This document shows positions 1-13,400 of a stretch of 64,000 bases of DNA, in pieces. The stretch covers positions 443,293 to 507,292 of the forward strand of contig CACVBU010001253.1 in the NCBI GenBank assembly GCA_902728285.1, given 5' to 3'. A program made the translations under genes and the position numbers. The notes beneath the pieces are model-generated. The model saw only the letters and a program-made list of their open reading frames with translations. It had not been told where the DNA came from and made no database searches. This DNA comes from Clytia hemisphaerica (lineage: Eukaryota > Cnidaria > Hydrozoa > Leptothecata > Clytiidae). Numbering within the stretch: the first letter of the stretch is position 1; every line of letters begins with the position of its first letter.

Positions 1-99
1 TGTAAGGATTGTAAAGAAAATTACTGACAATTACATCTTGAATAACCACCTATTAACTTCTTGTTCATTATAAGAGTTCGTTGCAACAAAAAACAAGGA

Positions 100-120
100 T
101 ATAAAAACGAGACCCGGAAG
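100..120 (+). promoter_or_regulatory. Possible GLG1 core promoter: TATA-like box and ETS site
   Basis: TATAAAAA at 100-107 is followed by CCGGAAG at 114-120, an ETS-family core, about 125 bases before the GLG1 start codon. The spacing fits a transcription start in the 130-170 region. Short motifs like these occur by chance in AT-rich DNA, so this is weak. Confidence 0.3.
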
Positions 121-242
121 TTTTTTTCATTCTTTGCGTTTTCGCTTAGCTTACGTGTTCTTTTCTCCGTTCATTGAAAAAGATAACAGATTGAAAGGGA
201 ATTTGACCACGCTCTTTATTTTGATATCGTGTTGTACCAAAG

Positions 243-1376
243 ATGGCAGACTGTAGCTGCGGCAAGATGTCTGGAACTAGAAGAAATTTTGTTTTTGTAA
301 TTTTTGCTGTAGTTTTATTCAATTTATGTCTTGTTAATGGCAAATCTATACCCAAGAAAGGTAATTTTTATTTTTCATACTACTTCAAATAGCAACGGCA
401 GTCAGGCACATCCTGGCAAATGAACGGGGTGAGCATTTGCATGGGGTATTCGTCACCCAGTGTAAATGAGATAGGACGTCTCAGGCTAAAAGCGTGAAAA
501 TGAATAAAAATGAACTTCAAACTGAAAATGGGAAAAAAGAAAGAAAACTGGGAACTTTATTTTTTTGTTAAAAGTTTCTTCAATCTTCGAAGAAAAAATT
601 GACCCATGGAAAAAAAATTTCATCTATGCAGTTCTTCAAAATGAAGAAAAATATTTCAAACCCGGTTCAATTGCGTGGGGTATTCAGCACTATTACATCA
701 CTTTTGTTTTCGACCCCTTGCATTTGCCACCAATCACAAGTGAAAAATACCCCGTTCATTTGCCAGGATGTGCCTGACTGAACGGGTTAAAAAATGTAGT
801 GAAAGTTGTCCTTTTTTATGAACAAAAACACACACTACACACTGAGAGAAAACAATCCAAACAAATTACCAAAATTACACTGCCCTAAATGGTTCATTCT
901 GGAATTGATGTAAAGCTTACTTCAGACTATTAGGGGCCGTCGACATTCGACTTTCGAATTTTTAACGGCATTTGGCCGTTAAGGAGGGGGAGGGGGTCGA
1001 CCATGTGCCGTTAAGGGAAGGTCGAAAATCTCTTTAGGGGTCAACTCACCACATATCAATTCTTTTCTCCAGAAAATATAGATTTTTGAGACGTTTATTC
1101 CATACAAATGTTACTTTCCATATTTATATATTTCATATATTATTCCATATTTCCTCGGTTACTCCGAGGTCACTAGTTTGTTGGAACTATCTTCGTTGTC
1201 TCCCCTCCGTTTTCTCATTTACTCCCTCTTACTAGTATATGGATTTAGATATATCATTTTATAACAGAGTATCATCACAACTTGTGCTAGTTTTTAAATG
1301 TAAATTCCACTTTGTTCATATTTTACATCCATTTGTACATTATATTTAGGATGAGAGTATCGGTAAATATATTCTA

Positions 1377-1419
<43 letters not shown>

Positions 1420-4400
1420 TTTCCTCCTTTTATCAACTAAGATCTGCTAAAGTCACATACCTAAAGTATTCACTTCGCTATTTTTTAGAATAATTTTAAC
1501 CAAAACAAACGACCCGATGTTTATGTCTCGTGTTCCTTTTGTTTAGACGGTCCGCGCGGCCCTTGAATTTCGCAGACGGTCGGTCTTTTTCTTTGAAATG
1601 CCGCTATTCTTTTGATTATGATTACGGAGATAATTAATTCGCGCAACTTTCGGAAAAAAGTTTAGAAATTATCTCCGTTATTTTTAAAATGTAAACTGGG
1701 CGAAGTCGTAGCGAAATTAAAGATGGCTGACGAAACAACGATGAAAGTGAAGGAGAAAATTTAGAGTTTCATCGATTTTTGACAATTTTTTAACTTTAGA
1801 GAATTTGATGGCCGTTAACGTAGAGGGGGGAGGGGGTCAGAACCATAACGGCCAAATACCGTTAAAAAATTCGAAAGTCGAATGTCGACGGCCCCTTACT
1901 CCCCCTGGAAACTTGGAGTAGAACCGCTTGGAGGTTGAGATTTTTCGCAAAAAAGGGGATGTCATTTTTTTAATTAATAAGCCGAGATAGGATAATAGAT
2001 GATAGCATAGAGAGCTCCTGAAAAGGTTATGGCTTCTTAATAAAGACAAAAGACATATCTGGACTTATTTCATACTTTCCAGTCTCTTGTTTGTAGTTTT
2101 TCTGACTTTCTGGTTCTTTGAGAGTTATTTTCTATGTTTTCTGACTGACTGAATGACCGAAGAAATAAAGATATCGCGACCGGTGGGATTTTAGTCAGAA
2201 AGTCTGCCGTATACTATCTTCGCTTTCTGATTTGAATGATGGCGCTGCGATAGAACGTCAGAGGGAACCCCTCGACCGTTTTCGGTCGACGCATGCGTCA
2301 ACTTTTGAAAATAATTCAAAATTGCGCAATATCCGTGGTTGTTAAATTAAAAATAAAATGCCCGTATTGTTTGTCTTTAAATAATTTTTTTATCTTAGTG
2401 AGGAAAACCACAGCTTAATTATTGATTTTGACTAACTGCCGTTCAAAACAAAATCTAATTCCGAGAATCTAAAAGTTTACGAAGCAATTCTACAATGAAT
2501 ATCTTAAAGAAGAAAACCAATCTTTAATCACATTGAGAAAATAATGGAAGTCTTTCCTTTTGCCATTAAGAAAAAGTAATATTTTCGATGCTGTTGCTAA
2601 TATGTATACTCACTTTCTTTTTCATACGGCTGTCCTCCTATAATTATCTACTTTATCTTTTATCTACGTTGGAGTGCAATTTCTACGCTAATACGGCAGA
2701 AAGTATATTGAATAGAATGCTCTCTCATTCCCTGTGTTAAAAACAAAATAGAGAGAGTTTCGTGGTCGCACAGCTTTTTTAAAATACCCTCTCAATATCT
2801 TGATTTTGTTTGAGATATAGATCTTTAGTTGATACAACCAAGGGGATGTAAATAAACCTTCGAGAAGTCGAAGGCAAAATGGTAGATAAGATACGGTAGA
2901 AATGAACGAAGATCTGATCAGTGGGTGGTAAAAGATGCTTGTTTATTTTCAAATTGGGTGATTAATTTTACACTTTTTGAACAAAATCTTTTGGTTTTTA
3001 CATCTGAAAACACAAGTGAGGAAGACATTTTTGTTCATTATGTTTTATTTACAACAGGAAAAGAAAAAACACTTATAAAATAGTGATTTCTCTTCTCTTT
3101 TTAAAAATAAAAGTTTATGTTAAACTTTTATGTTTTTTTTCTGCCATTTTAGAATGAATAATTATGGTGTCAGCCCCTCTAATTATGCGAAGACCTTAGT
3201 TATAAATTTAAAAAAGAGGGAATTCTGATTGGTTTTAAATTCAAATTTGGTGTGACAGTTAATAGTTTCAGTTACATAATTTGTGGGTTCCACTGGACTC
3301 TCTATTTTTTCCACCATCAGATTATCAAAGACAAAAAATAGTTGAGCTCCAGACCCTGGACTAGTGGGATTTGAACCCACTAAAGTTCCAATTTTTAGAT
3401 ATCCAATGCCTTAACCACTGCGCCACGACAGACCAGACTATATAGAGAGAAAAACACAAAAGAGTGCTTTTTTCGAGCTGCAACCAACCCTAACCCTAAC
3501 GGATAATAACCCAATTCCTAGCCAATTTGATACTCAACCACACCCAAACCACACCCATACCCAACCCTACCAGGTCACCTGCAGGTCCTGACACTATTCC
3601 TGCATGCCAGATCCAAAAAATAGATCTATGTCTTTCGCTTTTATGAAGAAGCCTTCACCTCCTGAAAAAATCCTGAGAAAGTGCAATGAGCTCACGTGCG
3701 TTTGGTTTGGGAACGCGAAACACGAACGCAAACTACCCATGTCTAAACTTTTCAATATATCTCCAGAACTAACAGATTTTTTGAAATTCTGTAAAAAGGT
3801 ATAAGTTCCTGAATAGTTTTACTATGTTCTTTGAAAAAATCATAACCATCAGTCAAATACTCGTTCATCTATTTAAGATTGAAGACAAAAATTTGCGAAG
3901 AAAAATAAACCTTGAGCACAAAAAATGCTTTTTTAAACACTTTTTTCCACCGAAAAACAAATAACTTTTACAGACTTACCTTCCCCAAACATTGAAGAAG
4001 CCTCTACTAATTAAAGTAAATGAGATAAGATAAGATAAAACCTTAAAATCAACCAGAATGTACAACCTTTCGTCCAAAGCAAAAGACGTGCTTTTCTCGC
4101 CGCCATCTTGTTTTTCGAATGAGAATTCTAGAGAATTCCATTCGTTTCCAGCTCCCGCGGTCTTTTTTCATCCAATCAGATCGCGCAATTTCACTTTCGC
4201 TTTCTCTAGTCCAATAAGACTGCGGGATTTGAGTCATGTGACATCTCTGTTAAAAACCCGCGCGAAATACAGGGGTTCACAAAATAGAAATACAGGGGGT
4301 CACACTACTGGGGACAGTAACTGAAAGCAAGCAATTAAGGCCAATATTTTTGGTTTTTCTGAAGGACAAAAGGTATAGGAAGCTTTACTGAAAGAGGGAT

Positions 4401-7400
4401 AAGGCTGGGACAATCTATTTAAAAGATATGGACAAAAAAAGGCACTTTTTTTGGGTGATAATTAAGATTTTACTTAGAAACTTGAATTCTCTTACCCCCG
4501 TCTCGGGCCCCCTTGATATGAGCAAAGGAACCATGTTGGCCACCCCTACTGAAAATTTCAGATCAAAACAAACAAGGAATTAATTCCTGTAACTCGAAGA
4601 AAATTGGAAAAAGCTGGTTTTTGACTGTTTCTGATCCTAAAGTGCTATTTTTTGGTAAAAGCTATGCAATTTATGTTTGAATTTCTAGAAAGCTTACCCA
4701 TTCATTGTTAGTACATTTTTTATTTGAAAGTAATCTCTTCATGGAATAAAAAGATATAGTCAAATCTTGTAGGGTCATTTTTCAAAAATTTTTTGCCAAA
4801 TTCGATTTTCGCATTTCGCCATTTTACCCTACGCAAACGCACATGACCTAAAACCTGAACAAAGTCCCCCTGGAAAAGTTAACTGTAAAATCTCTATAAT
4901 AATAATAATGATAATAATAATCCAATTTTTCAAAATCAGAAAATCAGGAAATCGCTGAATTTTTGCTACCTGGGAGAAATGTGGTAATGTCAGCATATAG
5001 TCAACTCAGGTAATCGTTACGCACCCCTAATTCTTACGCACTTTTTGAATCGCCAATATTTCATGATATACTTGGTTTCTAACCTTGAAGTAAAATTATT
5101 ATGAAAGCAAAACATTTCCCTACCTTTTGTACCAATAATTTGTTTCTGTTTTGACTTCCCGCTCGCCAAAATTTGCTTCAAAGAAGATGCGCTGTGGCGA
5201 TACCATTTTGATATTTAAGAAGGATGAAGTAACTTTTGAACTGAGGAGATCTGGGTACAAGATAGTGCGCAAATGGTTGTTGCTAAGAAGCAGCCTATTC
5301 AAGTACGTTTTATCCCACCAAATGTTTTTTCTTGAATGTTTCGTGATAAATAACAAGAGCCGCAGATCAATTAGGTGCGTAAAATTTACGAGGGTAGCCC
5401 AATCATTACGCACTTTTCAAGTTGCCATTCAAGCTTAAAGTCGCCAATACAATGTTTTCAAGTAATATCTTTTCAACACAGTTTAATAGCCAATTGGTTT
5501 TCTTAACAGTTTTCCGATCCACGGAATCGATAGGGAAAAATGCGGAATAATTACGGATTTGGCACCTAATCATTACGCAGTTGAAAAATGTTGTTTAATG
5601 AATTTTGGCTTATCGCAGATAGCTTATATGAATGAAAAAGGTTGGAAAATACTTTAGCTATCTAAAAAGAGCTCAACCAGCCTTTAATCGCAAGAATTAG
5701 CATGCACGGAATCGATAGGGAAAAATGCGGAATAATTGCAGATTTGGCACCTAATCATTACGCAGTTGAAAAATGTTGTTTAATAAATTTTGGCTTATCG
5801 AAGATAGCTTATATGAATGAAAAAGGTTGGAAAATGCTTTAGCTATCTAAAAAGGGCTCAACTAGCCTTTAATCCCAAGAATTAGCCGCAAAATCAACCT
5901 TTCTCTGAAAAGTGCGTAACGATTACCTGAGTTGACTATACCTTGTCTACTTCCTTCATAACAACTAGTCTGCAAAGCAGTTAAAGTAATTTTTATTATA
6001 ACTTTCTCATAAGGTTTTATGTATGAACATTTAAAAGACCAGAAAGTTCATATGACAAAATTAGAAAAGGTATCTCAGCATTACACAAAGTATATATGCA
6101 GCCCTCGAATTTCAGGTCGGCATTCGGCAGTGCCGACCTAAAAGCCGACCAAAGAGTGCGTATGGTCGGCAGTTCATTGCCGACCATATTCATTGATTCT
6201 CTCGGCAGCCGACCATAAGTTATCTTTTAGGTCAGCAAAGCCGACCTGTAACTGTAAAATGAAAGTCTCTAATAAGAACCATATCGCACTCAAATAAAAA
6301 AACAAACATTGCCGTAGCCTTTAAACAACTTTGCCGACCTAAAATATAGCTCAGATCGGCATTGCCGACCTAAAAACAAGCTTAGGTCGGCAAAATTTTG
6401 CCGACATTTGGACGGCACTTACGTGCCGACTTAATTTTACTTGAATTTCGAGGGCTGTATATGGTAGGAATGAATAGAGTGAATACACCTTATCCTCGCA
6501 ATGTTGCAGCTCAACACTTTTGCAGAGGTAATAAACAAGTCCTAAAATGATGGATTTCAAGCATAAAGCCTTACAAAACAGCTAAAGTATTGTTGCTAAG
6601 ATTGTTGCTTGTTGTTTCCTCAGAGATGATGCCATCAAAATTGTTGTTTTTATTTTTTGCATAGCTTCTGAAAGCTTGTTAAATTTTGTGTTTTCATTTA
6701 GATAAAAATAAGCTCTTATAGGCTCTTTTGCTAGCCTTGTTACCATTTTTGACTCCATAATTCACCACTAATTTATCATGGAATCAAAATGGCATAGTGG
6801 CTAGCAAATAAAGGTTGCAACCCCAGACTGATTACCAGATTCCACTCCCGATTCCACAACCATGACCTGGAAAAGTTTGTACAGGCTACTGTTTGGCAAT
6901 AATGTCCTAAAATGTACATCTTAATAAACACCATTTTAAAAATTCTATAATTTGTATTATAAATATAATTTGTTAATTGGATTCATGCAATGATTTTAAC
7001 TTCAATTTGTAGGAGAGGAAGAGCAACGTTACATACTCTCAAAAGATCCAACATGTGCCAGAGATGTAGAAAATCATTGCTCAAAAGTTCCAAGAAAGGA
7101 TAATAATTTTGCTGTCTTTGTTTGTATGCAAGAAGCTTTATATGTAAGTTTAACTGATTTATATTTTTAAATTGTTTTCTTTTTCTTGGTGTTTTCCATA
7201 TGAGTTATTACAATGTCACCTCCCCACATAAATGAGGATTAGATTTTGGCATAACCCTGCTTACAAAGATTTTGGCCATTCTTGCAAAAATAAACATAGA
7301 TAAGCACAAATTATTGCTTAACTTTTGCTTTCATATAATTGCATCATTTATTTTTAGAGAGATGATGACGATATCAGTGAAGAATGCCACCAGGTGCAGA

Positions 7401-10400
7401 TATTTTTTTAGTCTTTTTGCCTGATTTATATAATCATTTAAAATTGAAATTGAAAATCTTTTACCCCGTTTTATCATACATTTTACTTGAAGCGAAGTTC
7501 AAACTCAAACAAAACATTTTAAAAACATATAAATTAGAAATTGAATAAATTACAGCAATCTAAAAGTAAGAAAATATATTTCAATCTTAATGAACTATTT
7601 TTTATGTTTTCCAGACTATGTGGCACTACAAATTTAACTTGACTTCTGATATGAAATTCGATGAAGCAGCAACACAAATTTGTGAAACTTCAATTCCCAA
7701 AGTAAGTAGAGAGGAGGTGTGAAATTATTTTACTAATTTCAGGCCATATTTTAGAAAAGCAGGGCAGCATCAGTTGGTGGCTAAAAAAGGGCACTTTGTC
7801 TTGTTTTTTTTTTCGCTAAAAAGGCTACTTTTACCAAATTGTTAGTGATTTCAGGAGGGGCAGCGTCCGGGTATGAAAAATAGCCTGAATTTTATACCTA
7901 ATTTTGATGAAACGATGGCTTGCCTCTTACCTCAATTATAGTTTGAACAAAAATTGATCGCCTTATTACACTTTATATAACTACTCAAGTTATTAACTCT
8001 AATCTGTTACCCTCGCTCTAATTACAACCGTTTAACAAAATTTGATCGGTGGTAATTTTTTGAAAACCCTGCCTTTTCGCGTTAATAAATTGTCACATTC
8101 ATTATGTTATAAAGTACTTTATGATTTTTATTTTGTTTATGATTCTGTAGGTTAAAGAATGTGCCAATCCAAAATTACGAGACACTAAAGGATTTTTGAT
8201 GAATTGTATGGTTGAAAATCGACATGAAGTGGAAGATACAAAATGTAAAGGATTCTTAAACAAAATGGCTGCCATTATTTTCTCTGATTATCGTCTCATC
8301 AAAGGGTTCTATGATGATTGTCATAAAGATATCACAACAATGAAATGTGCAATAATCACAAGACCAGATGATGATGAAGCTGTATGTCTTTTTGTTTATT
8401 GTTATTTTTTTTCAAATCTAAACGTCATTATTTTGTTCTTTGTTTTTGTTCTTTTACAAACTCTTGCTCCTTTTTTCTTGGGAGTATAACTTACTTAGGT
8501 ATTTATTAAGACATTGAAGGTTTTGACAATTTGAAATAAAAGCTTTTGTTTACTATGAAACAAAGCTTTTCTCTTATAGCTAAAAGAATAAATTAATCTT
8601 TAATCACATCCTAGTAGATTTTTACAAAGTTTAAAAATTTTCTTTCCCCCAATAGATGAAAAGTAAAATGAAATATCTGTTGAAAACGTTAAATCTTGAT
8701 AATTCACAAAAATAAATATCTTTGTTCTTTGTCATTTAGACCGAATCACATGAGCAATCAGAAGTTGTCAGCTGCTTAGAATCACGATTTGAAGAAATCA
8801 AAAATGAAAAATGTCAACAAGCCGTTTTGAAAGTCTCTGAATTGCAATCAGATGATTACCATATGGACAGACCATTATTCTATGCTTGTCAAAATGCTCG
8901 TGAAATTTTCTGTAAAACTGTTCAATCAGGTGAAGGTCGCATCTATGAATGTCTTTTGAAACATTCGCAAGAGGAAAGTATGGACCATGCATGTGCAATT
9001 AAATTACTTGCTCGCTCTAAGATGATGCAAAAAGATATTAAGGTATTACATTTTGTCTTGTTTTTTACTCACATTGAGTTGTTTACCCTTTTTGGGATAC
9101 GAGAGAATTCTTGGGTTATTTAAAAGATGCCTTTTAATGCCTCCTGTTTCTTTTGGAACAAATTTTAGCTTCAAATAAATGATGATATCATGTGCTTTTC
9201 TTCTTGATTTAGATCAATTACCCATTATGGAAAGCATGCGAAGCAGACTATAAGAAATATGATTGCGAGAAAGAGAGAAAAGAAATCAAGAACCCGTCAG
9301 AGCACGGAGAAGGTTCTTTATTGTTGATGTGTTTGACCAAACATCAAGCTGAAGGCAAGTATTTTCATAGACTTCATATCAACACTCATCACTTAACTGA
9401 AGAATCATTTAAGTTATTTCTAAAGAGCATTGCAAAAAATTTTAAAAGATATTTAAAAAAAATTCACTTTCTTCTTTTTTTTAACATGCAAGCAATATCT
9501 CAATCAACACTTCATATTTACAAGAAGTGTGATTGCTTGTCTTTCTTTTTCTTATCTTGTCTTGATGTAAAATAAACATGATGCAGTCACTTAGGTTAGT
9601 TTTTAATGGAAAGCATGACTATAAGAAGTACTAGATTTTTTTATTGCATTACTTTTGAATTCAAATTTCCAGGAAGTCCTATTGAACCGGACTGTGCAAA
9701 TGAGATGCGATCTTTTGCCATGTTAATCTTTGAACAATATCAAGTCAGTCCTCTAGTCGTTGGTAAATGTGATAAAGAAATTCATGAGCATTGCAAGACA
9801 CTTATTGGTAAAGAAAAGGATGACGGAGGAATGATGGACTGTTTGATGGGTCTTGCTGCTAAAGAGAATAGTGGAATGAGTGAACAGTGTTTTACAGCTG
9901 TAAGCACACAAGTTCCATACAATCAAAATAAATCAGCTCTAGTCTGAATCAGAGTTTACAAAGAAGGATTGACCTCAATTGTCTGGGTCATTGCACTTAT
10001 TTTCTTATCGACACAAAATTTCAATGTCTTTCCTTCTTTGTGAAGTCGACTAAAACTCTTTGTGGTGTTAAATGTATTAGAACTAAAGCCATTCTCTCTC
10101 ATAATCTTAATATTCTGACATTTGATGGCATTCCTTTCTGGTTAACTCTTAAAAGTTGATCTTTTTACCCCCAAGATAACCTGTTCTAAATTTTCATGTT
10201 GTATACACTTTTTAGATTACAGAAGTCTTGAAGGAGACAGGTGCAGGTGATAATTACAAAGTTGATCGTGGATTAGAAGTGGCTTGCCAATCCACCATTG
10301 CTCAGTTATGTGAGGGAAAACAAGACTCAATGTAAGCTTTTTCCTTTGGAAGCTGGAATTTGAGTAATCTTTGGACTTTGTTGTTTCTTTGTCTATGAAA

Positions 10401-13400
10401 AAAACTGATTTCAAAAAAGAATGTTAAAGTTGGGCCATATCGAAACTCTCTGAAGACATTAACAAAGTCCAAAGATTAATCAAATTTTAGAAATGCATTT
10501 TTAATGTACAATTGTTAATTCATATAGCAGTTTCAAAATGTATATCAATTACTCAGTGCTAAATATGTTTTACCAAAATGAAGACACTTTTATTTAGCTC
10601 ACAAAGGGAGTCTTTAATATGATCTATTATATATTTCTCTAACCTCTCTTACTTTTAGGATTCTTTCTTGTCTGATGGAAAATACACACAACCCCAAGAT
10701 GGACCCTTCTTGTCGTGAACAAGTTTTCCATCTTCAATTCTTTTTGGCTAGAGACTTTAGGTATTATGAATATTTTTTATCATATAATGTTTTTTTACTA
10801 CAATGCCAACTGACACCTGGGTAAAATGGGGTAAGATGAAAACTATGAGTTTTGTTGTATGATAAAGTACATCGTATAACATGTTGTCAAATATTTTAAG
10901 AGCATTTTCCCTTGATAAGCTGGTCATGGGATTTTATCAATTTATCCATTAAAGCAAATCATTTAACATTACTTTCTTAAAAAAATGATAGTGAAAGTGG
11001 CACTAATTATTTCACCCCTTTATTTTAAGACTGGACTCAGCCTTGTACAGAGATTGTAAAGATGATGCCAAGACCATCTGCCATGCCACCGATTGGGGAA
11101 ATGAAAAGGAATCCACCATGCCCGATAACTTTGTCATTTCATGTCTATACAGAAATGCTATTTTACATGACAATCCAGCACATAAGGTGACTAACTAAAC
11201 CATATTTTAATGACTTTTCCATGACATGTCACAAAATGCACAACCAAGTTCCATCTTATCAGTGTGACGGATTTCGAACTCGACCTTGTTCCTAAATTAT
11301 ATTTTGTTATCTCAAAATTTGAAGATTTTCTTAAAATAAAATAAAACCGCTTCCCTGTCTGCCTCGTAATACTTGGACAGTGACATAGGTATCTAGAGAG
11401 TCAGAATACGATAAATTACTCGATAAAGAGAAGTCGAGATGGTTTTGTTTATCAAAAAGTCGATGTCAATGTCTTTGGTGTATGACTTTTAAAGAGTTTT
11501 TTTTCCATGGCAATAGCACACTTGATCATCAGATACCTATTAATGTTTCGCAATTATAACAAACACAAGCACACATTTTACTAACTCACACATATGAAAC
11601 CAATATATTATAGTACAGTATGACTAATTTTGACTGAGAAACACTCAAACCTTTCACCATTCTACCGGGTGATCCAGAAGAAAGTATAAAGGTTCGATGG
11701 TTAACTGTGTCCAAAATAATGTGAATTTTTACTATATTCTTTTAATTGTCAAGAGGAATGGCAAACTTAAAATTTGGCATATAGCTTTTCAAATTTGGTT
11801 TAGTGGCTCTCAAGTTATAAGCTTTTGAAGTCAAAATTCACTTTTGAAAAAGTCCAAAAACACGTCAAAAATGGGGTATAAAATTAAGCATTTTTTAACA
11901 TTTTTCACTAAAGTTTTTTTGAAAATCGCTCTGAAACTTTAGGATAATTGGTAAAAATCAGCTGAGATGATTAATTGAATTGTAAAAGTCATTAGAATAG
12001 TGAAAATATGAGGTTTTCATTTAGAATTGCGTTAATTTGATAAGATAAAAATTGATTGATGTGTTTTTTGGACTTTTTCTAACTGCAAATTTTGACTTCA
12101 AAAGCTTATAACGTGAGAACCACTGAACCAAATTTACAAAGTTATATACCAAATTTTCAGTTTGCCTTTCCTCTTTGCAATGACAAAAGAATTCATTAAA
12201 AGTTTACATTATTTTGGACACAGTTAGCTATCAAACCCTTATAGTTTTTCTGTGTCACCCGGCATCACTAACAGACATACACACACAAGCAACTGATATA
12301 ATGGGTTTCAAAATTTATGATTGGTTTAAATATTGGTTTTAATTTGAAAACGTCAATCATTTCCATCGCCATAAATTTTGAACCCATATGTATCTAGGTA
12401 CATTGACATCACTTATAACACAACAAGCATTCATTTCTTTTCATAAATTAGTAAGATAAAGCAACAAAATAAAAGTAAAATATATAAAAAGTAACTAAAA
12501 TAAATACAAGTAAATATCCATCCCCTACCTGAGCCTATCTCAACTGAAACTTTGCCTCTTTCTACGTTTAGACCGTTTTTGACAAGAATAGGATACCGAA
12601 GGTACAGAATACTACTTACCCCTTTTATACATTTTAAAACCTCACCCCTTTCGTAAATTTTCTGATTTTCTGAAATATCGGTCGGGTTATTGCGTGAAAC
12701 TTGAGGAAAATTTGCGTGAATGCATGAATTTCGAAAAAAAATTGTGTGATTACGTGGAAAACCATGGTGGTTGGTAAATCTTCGTTAAAATATCAAAGGG
12801 ACTTTCAGAAAAGTGAACTGAAGACAAAAACACAAGGGAGTCTCCAAAAATGACCTCCTCGACACGGAGAGGGCAAAAAAAAAATCTGGAATAGCCCAAT
12901 GTACAATAAAGTTAAATAAAGATAACCATTTTAGTAAACATTCATTAATACACATAATTATATTAATAAATAATTTTTTTTCATCTAACTTTCTGTTGTA
13001 ACAGGTATCTGATGTTTGTGCCAGCCATGTCAAACGTGTCATGCACCAAAGGGCTACTGACATTCGACTTATGCCTGAAATTGAGAAACCCTGTATGGCT
13101 GACCTTGGCAAATTTTGTACTGATCGCCATGAAGAAGGGGAGGTATAGTAACATAATTTCCTATCTTTTTCATACTTTATATTAGACAGCGGATAAATGT
13201 TTCGCACACATTAGGAGAGCCATGTTAGAGAGAGCGCAAAGTGTGAAATTGATGCCTGAGATTGAGAAGCCGTGCATGGAAGATCTGGGCAAACTATGTA
13301 TGGACAGCAAGGAGAAAGATGAGGTAGAATTTTGATTGTCTTCGTTTCAGTTTTGAAAAGAAGACCAGGCTTGATCTTGGCCATAATCTAAGAAAAAGTT

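Noticed and set aside
1377-1419. (TCTA)n array as a separate system
   Set aside because: It is an ordinary microsatellite inside the 933-1895 element.
3361-3432. tRNA gene on the minus strand
   Set aside because: A- and B-box sequences are present, but the acceptor stem does not pair and the anticodon region does not form a sound stem, so it is a tRNA-derived repeat segment.
9321-9575. GLG1 exon continuing to 9575 instead of splicing at 9354
   Set aside because: The extension runs into low-complexity sequence and stops; the GC donor at 9355 joins the next exon in phase and keeps the cysteine repeat.
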